Source: JAWKIW01 sp046331175
Lineage (GTDB): Bacteria > Actinomycetota > Acidimicrobiia > Acidimicrobiales > Acidimicrobilacustridaceae
Reading direction: 5' to 3'
NCBI GenBank assembly: GCA_046331175.1
Contig: JAXLRI010000012.1
Span: 1 to 64,000 of the forward strand
Length of the DNA: 64,000 nucleotides
Of this stretch, positions 50,487-58,470 are shown piece after piece. The notes below the pieces were generated by a model, which saw nothing but the letters and a program-made list of their open reading frames with translations, was not told the DNA's origin and made no database searches. Position 1 is the first letter of the stretch; every line of letters begins with the position of its first letter. Both the position numbers and the translations under genes were made by a program.

Positions 50487-50948
50487 TCAGCGCGAGTCGC
50501 GTTCGGACCGGATCGTCGGCGTGTCGTTGAGGCGGACGAGGAGCTTGCGGAGCTGCGCGTACGCGGTCGCGCCGAGCTCGGCCTCAAGGTCGTGCTCGAT
50601 GTCGGTGACGGCGCGCCGGATGACCGAGCGCAGCGCCGCCCCCCGCCTGGTGACGTGCACCCGCTTCGACCGGGAGTCGTCGGGATCGTCGCGGCGCTCG
50701 ATGTAGCCGAGCTGCTCCAGCTGGCCGAGCAGGTAGTTCATCGCCTGCTTCGTCATGCCGACCTCGGCCGCGAGCTCTGAGGGCCGGCGACCGTCCGGCC
50801 CCGGATAGCGCAGCACCGCGAGGTGCGCCGGAACCAGATCGGTGAAGCCGGCCTCGTGCGCCTCGCGCAGGATGCGGAGGTGCACCGCCTCGGCCGGCCC
50901 GCGCACCAGCGCACCGATCAGTGGCGGCGGAGCGGCGTCGGTGCCCAT
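50487..50948 (-). CDS. MarR-family regulator, divergent from the cupin gene
   Basis: 153 residues from ATG at 50948. The winged helix is visible as RRPSELAAEVGMTKQAMNYL, LGQLEQLGYIERRDDPDDSR and KRVHVTRRGAALRSVIRR, the classical MarR DNA-binding core. I chose this ATG, not the one at 50957, because the minus-strand box TATCAT (50956-50961) is followed by 7 nt and this codon. The operator in the gap overlaps both promoters, so it likely represses itself and the cupin gene. Confidence 0.88.
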   Translation of the reverse strand: MGTDAAPPPLIGALVRGPAEAVHLRILREAHEAGFTDLVPAHLAVLRYPGPDGRRPSELAAEVGMTKQAMNYLLGQLEQLGYIERRDDPDDSRSKRVHVTRRGAALRSVIRRAVTDIEHDLEAELGATAYAQLRKLLVRLNDTPTIRSERDSR

Positions 50949-50955
50949 CGACTTC

Positions 50956-50961
50956 ATGATA
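50956..50961 (-). promoter_or_regulatory. Leaderless-type -10 element (TATCAT) of the marR gene
   Basis: Minus-strand TATCAT followed by 7 nt and the ATG at 50948. It overlaps the left half of the palindrome at 50960-50972, consistent with self-repression. Confidence 0.5.
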
Positions 50962-50972
50962 AAGCCACTTTA
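50960..50972. promoter_or_regulatory. MarR operator candidate
   Basis: TAAAG-CCA-CTTTA is a perfect 5-bp dyad with a 3-nt spacer. It overlaps the marR -10 box on one side and the cupin -35 box on the other. A further half site, CTTTACC, lies near 51000. MarR dimers bind such AT-rich palindromes. Confidence 0.6.
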
Positions 50973-50997
50973 CTCCATGGATCTGCGATGGTACAGT
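50969..50997 (+). promoter_or_regulatory. Promoter of the cupin gene
   Basis: A -35 TTTACT (50969-50974), a 17-nt spacer and a -10 TACAGT (50992-50997) match the sigma-70-type pattern at 4 of 6 positions each. Transcription would start near 51004, 27 nt before the ATG. Confidence 0.5.
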
Positions 50998-51030
50998 CCC
51001 TTTACCAACTCACCGATGGAAGGGAAGCGC

Positions 51031-51474
51031 ATGGCCATCGCCACCAAGTCACTGATCAAGGGTCCGGGCATCGACGTGCAGTTCCTCGTCGACGCCGAGG
51101 ACTCCGGTGGGAGCACGACCGCCTTCCTCGCACGGGTCGCGCCCGGCGCGCACACGCCGCCTGCCCACCACCACGCCGACTGGGACGAGACCGTCTACTG
51201 CACCGAAGGCACGATGACCTACACGATCGACGGCGAGCGGCGCGACATCGCCCAGGGCCAGGCGCTGTGCGTCCGGCGCGGGCAGACGCACAAGTTCGAG
51301 AACCTCACCGACGCCGACGCGTGGATGCTGGTCGTCTCGACGCCAGGGCTGTTCGAGGAGGACTACTTCCTCAGCGTCGCGGAGATCCTCAACGCCGCGG
51401 CCGGCGGCCCACCCGACCTGGCCGCCCTCCTCGAGGTGCAGGCCCGCCACGGCGTCACCGTGGTCCCCGGTTGA
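51031..51474 (+). CDS. Cupin-domain protein
   Basis: 147 residues after a GGAAGGGAAG site. The cupin motif 1 is visible as HTPPAHHHADWDETVYCTEG, giving the His/Glu metal ligands, and motif 2 as LCVRRGQTHKFENLTDAD. The second half has no further domain. The protein belongs to the quercetinase-like or small single-cupin group; reaction or ligand is unknown. It is divergent from a MarR gene with an operator over its promoter, so a small-molecule inducer is likely. Confidence 0.85.
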   Translation: MAIATKSLIKGPGIDVQFLVDAEDSGGSTTAFLARVAPGAHTPPAHHHADWDETVYCTEGTMTYTIDGERRDIAQGQALCVRRGQTHKFENLTDADAWMLVVSTPGLFEEDYFLSVAEILNAAAGGPPDLAALLEVQARHGVTVVPG

Positions 51475-51523
51475 TCCACGCGCCACGCGCCGTCTCCCAC
51501 GCGGCCAGACCAGGGGTCGTGCG

Positions 51524-52495
51524 TCAGCCGGCGTCGCGGCCGAGGAGGAGCTGGCCGGGCCGGCAGGCGGCGAGCAGCTCGTCGCGCTCGGCGTCGTCGA
51601 GCTCATCGACCCTCGCCCGGGGCATTCCCCGCACCTGCGCCGCCGCTCTCGTTGCGAAGCCCGGGTCGTCGGGCAGCTCGAAGAAGGCAGCGACGCGCTC
51701 CAAGATGGGTACGGGATCGGCGACCAGCTCCTCGAAGGCGACGTCGAGCCACTGGTCGGCGTCGAGCCGGGGCACGTCGTGGAAGCCGCGCAGCAGCTGG
51801 TCGGTCCAGTAGCGGCCCACGGCCCAGCAGGGCGGCGGGTCCTCGACGATGCGGGTGATGACCTCGTCGGGGTCGCCGTCGGGGACGAGGCCGAGGAAGA
51901 AGGCGACGCCGAGCCGGAAGAACGGGTGGGCCCGGATGGACAACGCCGCCTCGGGCCCGTCGCGGTGGAGGTGGACGAACCGGGCGCCGGGGAAGGTGTC
52001 GATCAGGCCGCCGAGGTAGTCGACGGACGAACCGGAGCGCTCGACCCACACCGTCCCGCCCGCCCGCTCGGTGAGCCAGGCGAACAGGGCCCGGTAGTGC
52101 TCGGTCAGCGTGGACGTCGGCCGGGTGGCGGCCCAGACCTGCAGGTCGTCGAACCACGGGTCGGGATCGTCGGTGAGGCGGGGCAACATGCTCACGAGCA
52201 GCCACGGGACGGGATCGCCCAGCTGGTGGCGGGCCTGCGGTGCGCCGAACGGGTACTGGATCTCGTCGGTGACGTGGCCCCGCTTCATCACCTCGGTGGT
52301 CACCGGCTGCTCGGCGGTGAGCAGGTCGGCCAGCTCTGCGCCGGTGACCGGTCCGGGGGCGAAGCGGCGCCCCCAGTCGAGTCCGGTGAACAGCTCGTGC
52401 AGCGACACCACCTCGCGGTGCTCGGCCAGCAGCAGCGAGAGCAGCGTCGAACCGCATCGCCCCGTGCCCACGACGAAGCGATCGGTCACGGTCAT
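51524..52495 (-). CDS. Sulfotransferase-family protein
   Basis: 323 residues from ATG at 52495. The PAPS 5'-phosphosulfate-binding loop is VVGTGRCGSTLLSLLL and the 3'-phosphate-binding region FVHLHRDGPEAALSI. This is the layout of the sulfotransferase 3-type family common in actinobacteria and mycobacteria. It would sulfate a lipid or glycan, but the acceptor is unknown. It begins 37 nt after the DUF1214 protein gene on the same strand and is probably the last gene of that operon. Confidence 0.85.
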   Translation of the reverse strand: MTVTDRFVVGTGRCGSTLLSLLLAEHREVVSLHELFTGLDWGRRFAPGPVTGAELADLLTAEQPVTTEVMKRGHVTDEIQYPFGAPQARHQLGDPVPWLLVSMLPRLTDDPDPWFDDLQVWAATRPTSTLTEHYRALFAWLTERAGGTVWVERSGSSVDYLGGLIDTFPGARFVHLHRDGPEAALSIRAHPFFRLGVAFFLGLVPDGDPDEVITRIVEDPPPCWAVGRYWTDQLLRGFHDVPRLDADQWLDVAFEELVADPVPILERVAAFFELPDDPGFATRAAAQVRGMPRARVDELDDAERDELLAACRPGQLLLGRDAG

Positions 52496-52532
52496 CGGTC
52501 GACCACCACCGCCGTCGGTCGTCCGCACCCGA

Positions 52533-53849
52533 TCACAGCCCACCTCGCCGGACGACGGCCGCCCGCCGGCGGGCGAGCACGTCGGCCCGGGTGGCCGGGT
52601 CGACGCGGGGCACCCCCTCGGGCAGGTGGTCCTCGAGCTCGGCCCTCGGCACGACGCGCTGGGTCAACGCCGGCAGCGGCCCGTCGTCGGCATCGGGCAT
52701 GGCGGCCGGGTCGAACAGGTACCGGAGGGCCAGCGTGCCGCTGCGATGGCCACCGGGGTCGAGCCACGTGGCGACGCCGGGGTCGTCGTGGCTGATGACG
52801 CCGACGAAGCGGCCGTCGCCGAGGAGTGGGGCCTGGAAGGCGTTGAGCGACGACTGCCGGTCGGCGAAGTCGATGCTCTGCCACGACCCGTCGGCCAGCG
52901 CCACGCTCCAGAGCCGGCACGGTGGGGGAGCGACCTCGACGATCACCGCTTCGTCGGGCGCGCAGCGCCACGGGCCGAACCCGTAGGCCTGGCCCTTCAG
53001 GCCCGACGCGCTCGCCGGCGGCACGAACGGGGTCACGGTGCCGTCGCCCCCGCCGCGGATGCCGTCGCTCAACGCCTGCCAGCAGCGGGCCCCGTCCTCG
53101 AGCCACTGCACCAGCAGGTCGGCTTGGCGGGCGGCCTCGTCGGGGCGGTGCGCCCCTGGTGGCAGCGCGGCGTGGCCCCGCCGCGGGCTGGTCGGGTCGA
53201 CGTCGATGCGGTCGATGACCAGCTCGGCGGGTGCCTCGTGCTCCCAGTCGCCGAAGTACTGGCGCACGAGGAGGAACGAGGCATCGGGGGTGAGGGCGAG
53301 CCAGGCCGGGACCGGCTCGCCGTCGGGCCCGATCGGCCGCTCGGGGGCCAGCCACAGGTCGAGCTCGTCGCCGGGGCCGAGGCCGAGGTCGGCGGGTGTG
53401 GTGGCGGCCACCGCCCGCCAGCCGGCGAAGTCGCCGTCGCCGAAGTGGCCGGTGTTGACCTGCACCTCGGTGTGCAGCGCGGTGCCGAGCCGACCGTGCA
53501 GGCGGTAGGTGGCCGACGGGTCGACCCGCGTGTAGCGGTAGAGGCAGTCGGGGTTGTCGAGGCCCCAGCTCAGGCGGTCGCGGCTCATCGGGCCCAGGGC
53601 GGGAGCATCGGTGTCGTCGTGGGCGACGCACACGGTGATGCCGGCGGCGACGAACCGCAGCGCGTAGCGCAGCGCCTCGGCGGCGGCGACGGGGTCGTCG
53701 GTGTCGACGTCGCCGGCCAGGTCCGCCAGGCCGGCGACGGCCTCGGCCACCCGGGCCAGCGCCGCCCCCGAGGCCACGTCGGCGGCGGTCAGCTGGGCGC
53801 GGTCGTCGTCACCTCGGTCGATGTGGGCCAGCTCGTCGGGTCGGGTCAT
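52533..53849 (-). CDS. DUF1214-type protein
   Basis: 438 residues from ATG at 53849, which overlaps the stop of a 26-codon ORF as ATGA. The N-terminal ~120 residues are helical (ADVASGAALARVAEAVAGL). The C-terminal part (~300-400) resembles DUF1214: WSVALADGSWQSIDFADRQS and LDPGGHRSGTLALRYLF, linked to DUF1254/DUF1214 proteins of unknown role. It lacks a signal peptide. The operon context with enoyl-CoA hydratase and sulfotransferase suggests lipid modification, but this is only inference. Confidence 0.7.
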   Translation of the reverse strand: MTRPDELAHIDRGDDDRAQLTAADVASGAALARVAEAVAGLADLAGDVDTDDPVAAAEALRYALRFVAAGITVCVAHDDTDAPALGPMSRDRLSWGLDNPDCLYRYTRVDPSATYRLHGRLGTALHTEVQVNTGHFGDGDFAGWRAVAATTPADLGLGPGDELDLWLAPERPIGPDGEPVPAWLALTPDASFLLVRQYFGDWEHEAPAELVIDRIDVDPTSPRRGHAALPPGAHRPDEAARQADLLVQWLEDGARCWQALSDGIRGGGDGTVTPFVPPASASGLKGQAYGFGPWRCAPDEAVIVEVAPPPCRLWSVALADGSWQSIDFADRQSSLNAFQAPLLGDGRFVGVISHDDPGVATWLDPGGHRSGTLALRYLFDPAAMPDADDGPLPALTQRVVPRAELEDHLPEGVPRVDPATRADVLARRRAAVVRRGGL

Positions 53850-53926
53850 CGGTCGCCGCCCGGAGGGTCTTTCGACGGTCGACTGGTCGTCCTCGGCACG
53901 CGCACGTCGGCAGCCTCCTCGCTCAT
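53846..53926 (-). CDS. 26-codon ORF bridging enoyl-CoA hydratase and DUF1214 genes
   Basis: ATG at 53926 overlaps the hydratase stop as ATGA, and its own stop overlaps the DUF1214 start as ATGA. The product begins MSEEAADVRVPRTTSRPSK and is charged and Pro-rich. No ribosome-binding site is needed under termination-reinitiation. It may be a real small protein or a coupling leader. Length is too small for homology. Confidence 0.35.
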   Translation of the reverse strand: MSEEAADVRVPRTTSRPSKDPPGGDR

Positions 53927-54696
53927 CGGTCCTCGAAGCGCGGCGGGCGCCGCTCGGCGAAGGCGGTGCCGCCCTCGACGGTGTCGTGCATGTGGACCAG
54001 CTCGGCGGCGTGGCGATGGCCGAGGGCCAGGGCGTCGTCCGGGTCCATCCAGGTGCCGGCCCGCACCAGCGCCTTGCTGTGGCGCAGGGCGCGCGGCGCC
54101 AGCGCCGCCAGCCGATCGGCCCACGCCAGCGCGGCGTCGAGCGCGGTCCCGTCGTCCACCACGCGGTTGAGCCACCCCATCTCGTGCAGGCGGGCCGCCG
54201 GGAGCCGCTCGTCGGCGAGCAGCGCCAGCTCGAGGGCATGGGCCGGCAGCACTTGGCGGGCCAGGGCGCCGAGCCACTGCGCCGGCAGGTTCCAGCGGGC
54301 CTCGGGCAGGCCGAAGGTGGCGCCGGCGCCGCCGATGCGCAGGTCGGCGCCGGTGGCGATCATCATCCCGCCGCCGAGGCACAGGCCCTCGATGGCGGCG
54401 ATCACCGGCTTGGTGGCCAGGCCCTCGGCCACCTCGGGGTAGGGCGGATCGGAGAAGCCGCCACCGGCGGCGGCGGCCACGTCGGCCCCGGCGCAGAACG
54501 TCCCGCCTGCCCCGGTGATGACCCCGGCCCGCAGCGCGGGATCGTCGTCGAGGTCGGCCCACACCGTTCCGAGGGCCTTGAGCGTGGGCCCGTCGTAGGC
54601 GTTGCGCTTGTCGGGGCGGTCGAGGGTGACCACCAGCACGGCTCCCTCGCGGTCCACCCGCAGGTGGCCGGGCTCGTCCCCCCGAACGGCGGTCAT
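53923..54696 (-). CDS. Enoyl-CoA hydratase/isomerase family protein
   Basis: 257 residues, crotonase fold. Oxyanion-hole segments are GGTFCAGADVAAAAGG and EGLCLGGGMMIATGADLRI. A glutamate of the second catalytic pair lies in TFGLPEARWNLP. It hydrates or isomerises an enoyl-CoA in fatty-acid or side-chain degradation; an exact substrate cannot be named. CATGAT-N6-ATG on the minus strand may be a leaderless -10. It heads the operon with the 26-codon ORF, DUF1214 and sulfotransferase genes. Confidence 0.88.
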   Translation of the reverse strand: MTAVRGDEPGHLRVDREGAVLVVTLDRPDKRNAYDGPTLKALGTVWADLDDDPALRAGVITGAGGTFCAGADVAAAAGGGFSDPPYPEVAEGLATKPVIAAIEGLCLGGGMMIATGADLRIGGAGATFGLPEARWNLPAQWLGALARQVLPAHALELALLADERLPAARLHEMGWLNRVVDDGTALDAALAWADRLAALAPRALRHSKALVRAGTWMDPDDALALGHRHAAELVHMHDTVEGGTAFAERRPPRFEDR

Positions 54697-54813
54697 GCCC
54701 GCATCATGGCGCGCCGGGCGCCAGCGTGCCGTCGCCGCCGCACTAGCGTGCCGGCGGCCCACGCCGAGGTGGCTCGCGCCCGCCCGGCCGACGTCGTCGA
54801 GAGGATCCACACC

Positions 54814-55302
54814 ATGGCCTTGGTCATCACCGAAGCGGAGCTCGAGGAGATCCTGCGCGGGCTCCTGCCCGGCGAAGAGGTCCTCGCCGTCGGTCTGTTC
54901 CAGCCGTGGGGGTCCCAGATGGCCACCGGGCTCGGCGCCGGCGCCGGGTTCGGCGTCGGCGGTGCGCTCGTGTCGGCGGCCACCGGCTACGCCGCCCACC
55001 GTGGCATGGCGGTGGCCGACCACCAGCCGCCCTGGACGGCGATGGCCGTGACGCCCACCCACGTGTACGCGTTCGACTGCAGCGATGCCGCGGGCCTCAC
55101 CGCCACCAAGCACTTCACCGGTCCTCCCTACGCCGCATGGGAGCGCGACAAGATCGCTGTGCACGTGTCGCGCCACCTCACGCAGTTCACGTTCGCCATC
55201 GACGACGTCGAGCAGCACGTCACGTGGGAGTACACGGGGAACCTGGTCTACAAGTCGGGCGGCAAGCTCATCGCCCGCCTGTTCGCCGACCAGTCGAGCT
55301 AG
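54814..55302 (+). CDS. Hypothetical soluble protein with Gly/Ala-rich hydrophobic segment
   Basis: 162 residues from ATG at 54814. A charged start (TEAELEEILRGLLPGEEV) is followed by a Gly/Ala-rich, weakly hydrophobic segment at ~35-60 (GLGAGAGFGVGGALVSAATG). The rest is beta-strand-like, ending GGKLIARLFADQSS. It resembles small actinobacterial proteins of unknown function with a PH-like C-terminal part. It is convergent with the molybdopterin oxidoreductase, and the 37-nt palindrome is between them. Confidence 0.6.
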   Translation: MALVITEAELEEILRGLLPGEEVLAVGLFQPWGSQMATGLGAGAGFGVGGALVSAATGYAAHRGMAVADHQPPWTAMAVTPTHVYAFDCSDAAGLTATKHFTGPPYAAWERDKIAVHVSRHLTQFTFAIDDVEQHVTWEYTGNLVYKSGGKLIARLFADQSS

Positions 55303-55340
55303 CCCCGCTCACCCCGTCTCGCGGCCCCGCCCGCGAGCCT

Positions 55341-55377
55341 GATGACATCGTGTCCGGGGGCCGGACGCATCGTCATC
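55341..55377. repeat. Fourth copy of the 37-nt palindromic element
   Basis: GATGACATCGTGTCCGG, loop GGG, then CCGGACGCATCGTCATC. It has the outer GATGAC/GTCATC arms, the symmetric internal loop and inner arms with one G:T wobble. It occupies the 107-bp gap between convergent genes, like the tandem array at 30588. Confidence 0.85.
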
Positions 55378-55409
55378 AACCCGCGCCGCGGCGGCGCGCC
55401 GCGGACCGG

Positions 55410-57728
55410 TCAGGCCGGCAGGCCGGACCAGGTCGAGGTGTCCTGCGGGCCGGCGGCGGGGGCCACCTCCACGGGGATGCCGGTGAGGTGGGCCATGCCC
55501 GACGCGGGATCGACGGCGTCGGGGCCACTGGCGGCGAGCAGGTTCACGTTCACGCCCTTGGTGCGCGACGCCACCGACAGGCCGGTGGCGTGCTGGTGCC
55601 CCCAGCCGTGGGGGAGCGCGCACGTGCCGGGCATGAGGTCGTCGAGCAGCCGAACCGGCACCCGCACGGTGGCGGTGGCGCTGGTGACGTCGGCGACGTC
55701 GTCGTCGGCCAGCCCCCGCGCGGCGGCGTCGTCGGGGTGCAGGTACAGGTGGTTGGTGTCGAAGCCCCGCACCATGTCGTCGTGGTTGTGGGTCCACGAG
55801 TTGTGGGTCTTCACGTGGCGCTTGGTGATCAGCTTCAGCTGCCCGGCCGAGGCCTGCTCGCGGGCGAAGTCGTCGTCGAGGCGGTCGGCCCGCTCGACCA
55901 ACCGCTCGGGGGCGAGGTGGACCTTGCCGTCGGCGGTCACCACCCGCTCGCCGAGGAAGGTGGCCTGCTCGTGGTCGGGGCGGCGCAGGCCGTGCGGGTG
56001 CTGCAACAGCGCCTTGAAGCCCGACTGGCGCGTGAGCCGCAGCAGCAGGTCGAGCAGCGCCTCCTGGGGCACGCGTGGTTGGCGACCCGGTGACCCATCG
56101 AGGCCGAGGCGCCGGCTGTGGCGACGGGTCGCCGCCTCGAGCACCCGCTGGGCGGGTTGCGAGCCGAACAGGCCGACGCCGCACGCCTTGGCCAGGCCCA
56201 GGTAGATGGTGGCCTCGTCGCGCTGCTCGTCGTCGGGGTCGACCACGGCCTCGGTCGCCTGCAGGTAGGGGCGGCTCTGCAGGCCGAGCATGAGCGGGAA
56301 GATGAAGGGCAGGTCGGACCGCTGGAAGGGATCGGTGGCCGGCAGCGTGTAGTGGGCCAGCGAGCCGGTCTCGTTGCGGTAGATGTCGACGGTCACCAGC
56401 AGCTCGAGGTTCGTGAACGCCTCCTTCAGGCGCTCGGCATCGGCCATGGTGATGAGCGGGTTGCCGCCGGTGACGAACAGCGCCCGCACCTGGCGGTCGC
56501 CGGGCGTGAGGATCTCGTCGGCGAGGATGCCGCCCGGGTACGCGTCGTTGACCTTGCGGAAGCCGCCGATGCGGCTGGTGTCGTCGGCCATGAGCACGCC
56601 GGTGCGCACGCCGAAGCGGGCGAAGTCCATGACGCCCTTGCCGACCAGCGTGCCGCCCCGCCGGTCGAGGTTGCCGGTGACGGCGTTGATCACCTCCTGC
56701 AGCCAGAAGCCGAGCACGCCGTTGGTGCCCATGTTCACGCCGGTCGACGAGTACAGGGCGGCGCCGTCGGCGGCCAGGTAGGCGTCGACGATGCCGCGCA
56801 GGACGTCGGCGGGGATGTGGGTCACCTCGGCGGTGCGCTCGGGCGACCACGGCTCGGCCAGGCGGGCCACCTCGGCGTAGCCGGTCGTGTGGTCGGCGAT
56901 GAGGGCGTCGTCGACCGCGCCCCGGGCGATCACCTCGTGCAGGAACGACAGGTAGAAGAAGACGTCGGTGTCGGGTCGGATGAAGACGTGGTCGGTCGCG
57001 GCCCGGGCCGTCTCCGTCCGTCGGGGGTCGACCACGATCACCCGCCCGCCGCGGTCGGCGATCTCGCGCAGCCGCTTCTTCGGGTCGGCCACCTGGAGGA
57101 ACGACCACTTCGACACCACCGGGTTGGCCCCGACGATCACCAGGCACTCGACGTGGTCGACGTCGGGGAAGGGCTGGGTGAAGGGGAAGCCGTAGATCTC
57201 GCGGGCGGCGGCGAACTTGCTGGCGCAGTCCTGGGTGGCCGATGCGTACATCGACGTCGACCCCAGGCCGTCCATGAACCCCTGGGCGAACACCGGGTGC
57301 AGCACCGAGAAGCCGGCGGCGGTGCCCACGTACATCGCCACGCTGTCGGGGCCGTGCCGATCGATGATCGAGCGCACCTTGGCGCCGATCTCGCCCTGGG
57401 CCTGGCCCCAGCTCACCCGCTCCCAGGCATTGGGATCGTCGGGCGCGCCGACCCGCTTCATCGGGAAGCGGAGGCGATCGGGCGAGGCGTACAGCTCGTG
57501 CTGGCGGATGCCCTTGATGCAGGCGAAGCCGCCGGTGGCGACGTGCTCGTCGTCGGGTCGGATGCGGGTGATGGCCCCGCCGGCGACGGTCACCTCGAGG
57601 CCGCACAACGACTCGCAGATGCGGCAGAACGTGTGGTGGACCTCGCCCTCGACGGGGCCCGCCTCGATCCGTCGTCGTCGATCGGCGGCGAGGTCGGCGG
57701 GGATGCGCACCGGCTCGGTCGTGGTCAC
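55410..57728 (-). CDS. Molybdopterin-dependent oxidoreductase (formate-dehydrogenase/BisC-like)
   Basis: 772 residues from GTG at 57728 after AGGAGACC. Cysteines CRICESLCG and FACIKGIRQ provide a 4Fe-4S ligand set near the N-terminus (~35-70). Molybdopterin-binding segments include YASATQDCASKFAAAREIYG, IVVDPRRTETARAATD and TGGNPLITMADAERL; the C-terminal domain holds LLDDLMPGTCALPHGWGHQ. It has no Tat signal and no neighbouring electron-transfer subunit, so it is cytoplasmic and uses unknown partners. Substrate (formate, sulfoxide or other) is unresolved. Confidence 0.9.
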   Translation of the reverse strand: MTTTEPVRIPADLAADRRRRIEAGPVEGEVHHTFCRICESLCGLEVTVAGGAITRIRPDDEHVATGGFACIKGIRQHELYASPDRLRFPMKRVGAPDDPNAWERVSWGQAQGEIGAKVRSIIDRHGPDSVAMYVGTAAGFSVLHPVFAQGFMDGLGSTSMYASATQDCASKFAAAREIYGFPFTQPFPDVDHVECLVIVGANPVVSKWSFLQVADPKKRLREIADRGGRVIVVDPRRTETARAATDHVFIRPDTDVFFYLSFLHEVIARGAVDDALIADHTTGYAEVARLAEPWSPERTAEVTHIPADVLRGIVDAYLAADGAALYSSTGVNMGTNGVLGFWLQEVINAVTGNLDRRGGTLVGKGVMDFARFGVRTGVLMADDTSRIGGFRKVNDAYPGGILADEILTPGDRQVRALFVTGGNPLITMADAERLKEAFTNLELLVTVDIYRNETGSLAHYTLPATDPFQRSDLPFIFPLMLGLQSRPYLQATEAVVDPDDEQRDEATIYLGLAKACGVGLFGSQPAQRVLEAATRRHSRRLGLDGSPGRQPRVPQEALLDLLLRLTRQSGFKALLQHPHGLRRPDHEQATFLGERVVTADGKVHLAPERLVERADRLDDDFAREQASAGQLKLITKRHVKTHNSWTHNHDDMVRGFDTNHLYLHPDDAAARGLADDDVADVTSATATVRVPVRLLDDLMPGTCALPHGWGHQHATGLSVASRTKGVNVNLLAASGPDAVDPASGMAHLTGIPVEVAPAAGPQDTSTWSGLPA

Positions 57729-57872
57729 GTCGTGGTCTCCTGCTCGGCTCACCCGCTCCGCGCCCGGGCCGACCCCCCGGTCGGACCCGACCGTAGAGGA
57801 GCTGGCCCGGCGCGTCCGGATCGGGCGGCGGCCCGATCCTCTCGATCGCCGCTCCCGCCGCCGGTGGGTGGC

Positions 57873-58304
57873 TCAGGTGTAGCCCTGCATGATGTGCTCG
57901 ACCCACCAGGCCGGCGCCGCGTTCATCAGGGTGGCGAGGTCCCAGTAGTCCCACCAGCGCACGATCTTGCCGTCGCGCAGCTCCTGCACGCTGACGAAGG
58001 GCAGCAGCACCTGCTCGCCGGTGTGCCAGTGCCACTCCTCGGCGTGCTCGGTGATGACGGCGTCGCCCTCGGCGACCGTCAGCCGGTGGTGGTGGTGGTA
58101 CTCGCTGATCTCGGCCAGGCCGAGGCGCAGGCGGGCCACGATCTGCTCGGGTCCGCGGGCCACCTCGTCTGGTGGCGTCGGCATGTCGGTGTACTCGCTG
58201 TCGGCGGTGAAGAACGAGGCGATCTCGTCCCAGTCGCGTCGGTACAGCGCGTCCCAGAACGCGGTCACCACGGCCTTGTTCGCCTGCAGCTGGTCGTCGG
58301 TCAC
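57873..58304 (-). CDS. SnoaL/NTF2-like protein
   Basis: 143 residues from GTG at 58304 after AGAGGGGGACC. VVTAFWDALYRRDWDEIASF and FFTADSEYTDMPTPPDEV show the NTF2-like fold of SnoaL or limonene-epoxide-hydrolase type. HHHHRLTVAEGDAV lies mid-protein and VQELRDGKIVRWWDYWDL near the end. Members are enzymes or binding proteins; the substrate is unknown. It lies 144 bp upstream of the molybdopterin gene on the same strand. Confidence 0.8.
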   Translation of the reverse strand: MTDDQLQANKAVVTAFWDALYRRDWDEIASFFTADSEYTDMPTPPDEVARGPEQIVARLRLGLAEISEYHHHHRLTVAEGDAVITEHAEEWHWHTGEQVLLPFVSVQELRDGKIVRWWDYWDLATLMNAAPAWWVEHIMQGYT

Positions 58305-58470
58305 GGGTCCCCCTCTGGTCGGGCCGGCTCGCTCGCTCGGGCGGGCAGCATGGCACGCTCGACCCGGCCGCCGGGGGCCGACCGGCCCTGACGCGCCGCC
58401 CGGAGCCGGGGGTACGTTCTTCCTGCCGACCGATAACCGCGCGCCCGGCGCGCTGCCGACAGGAGGTCCC

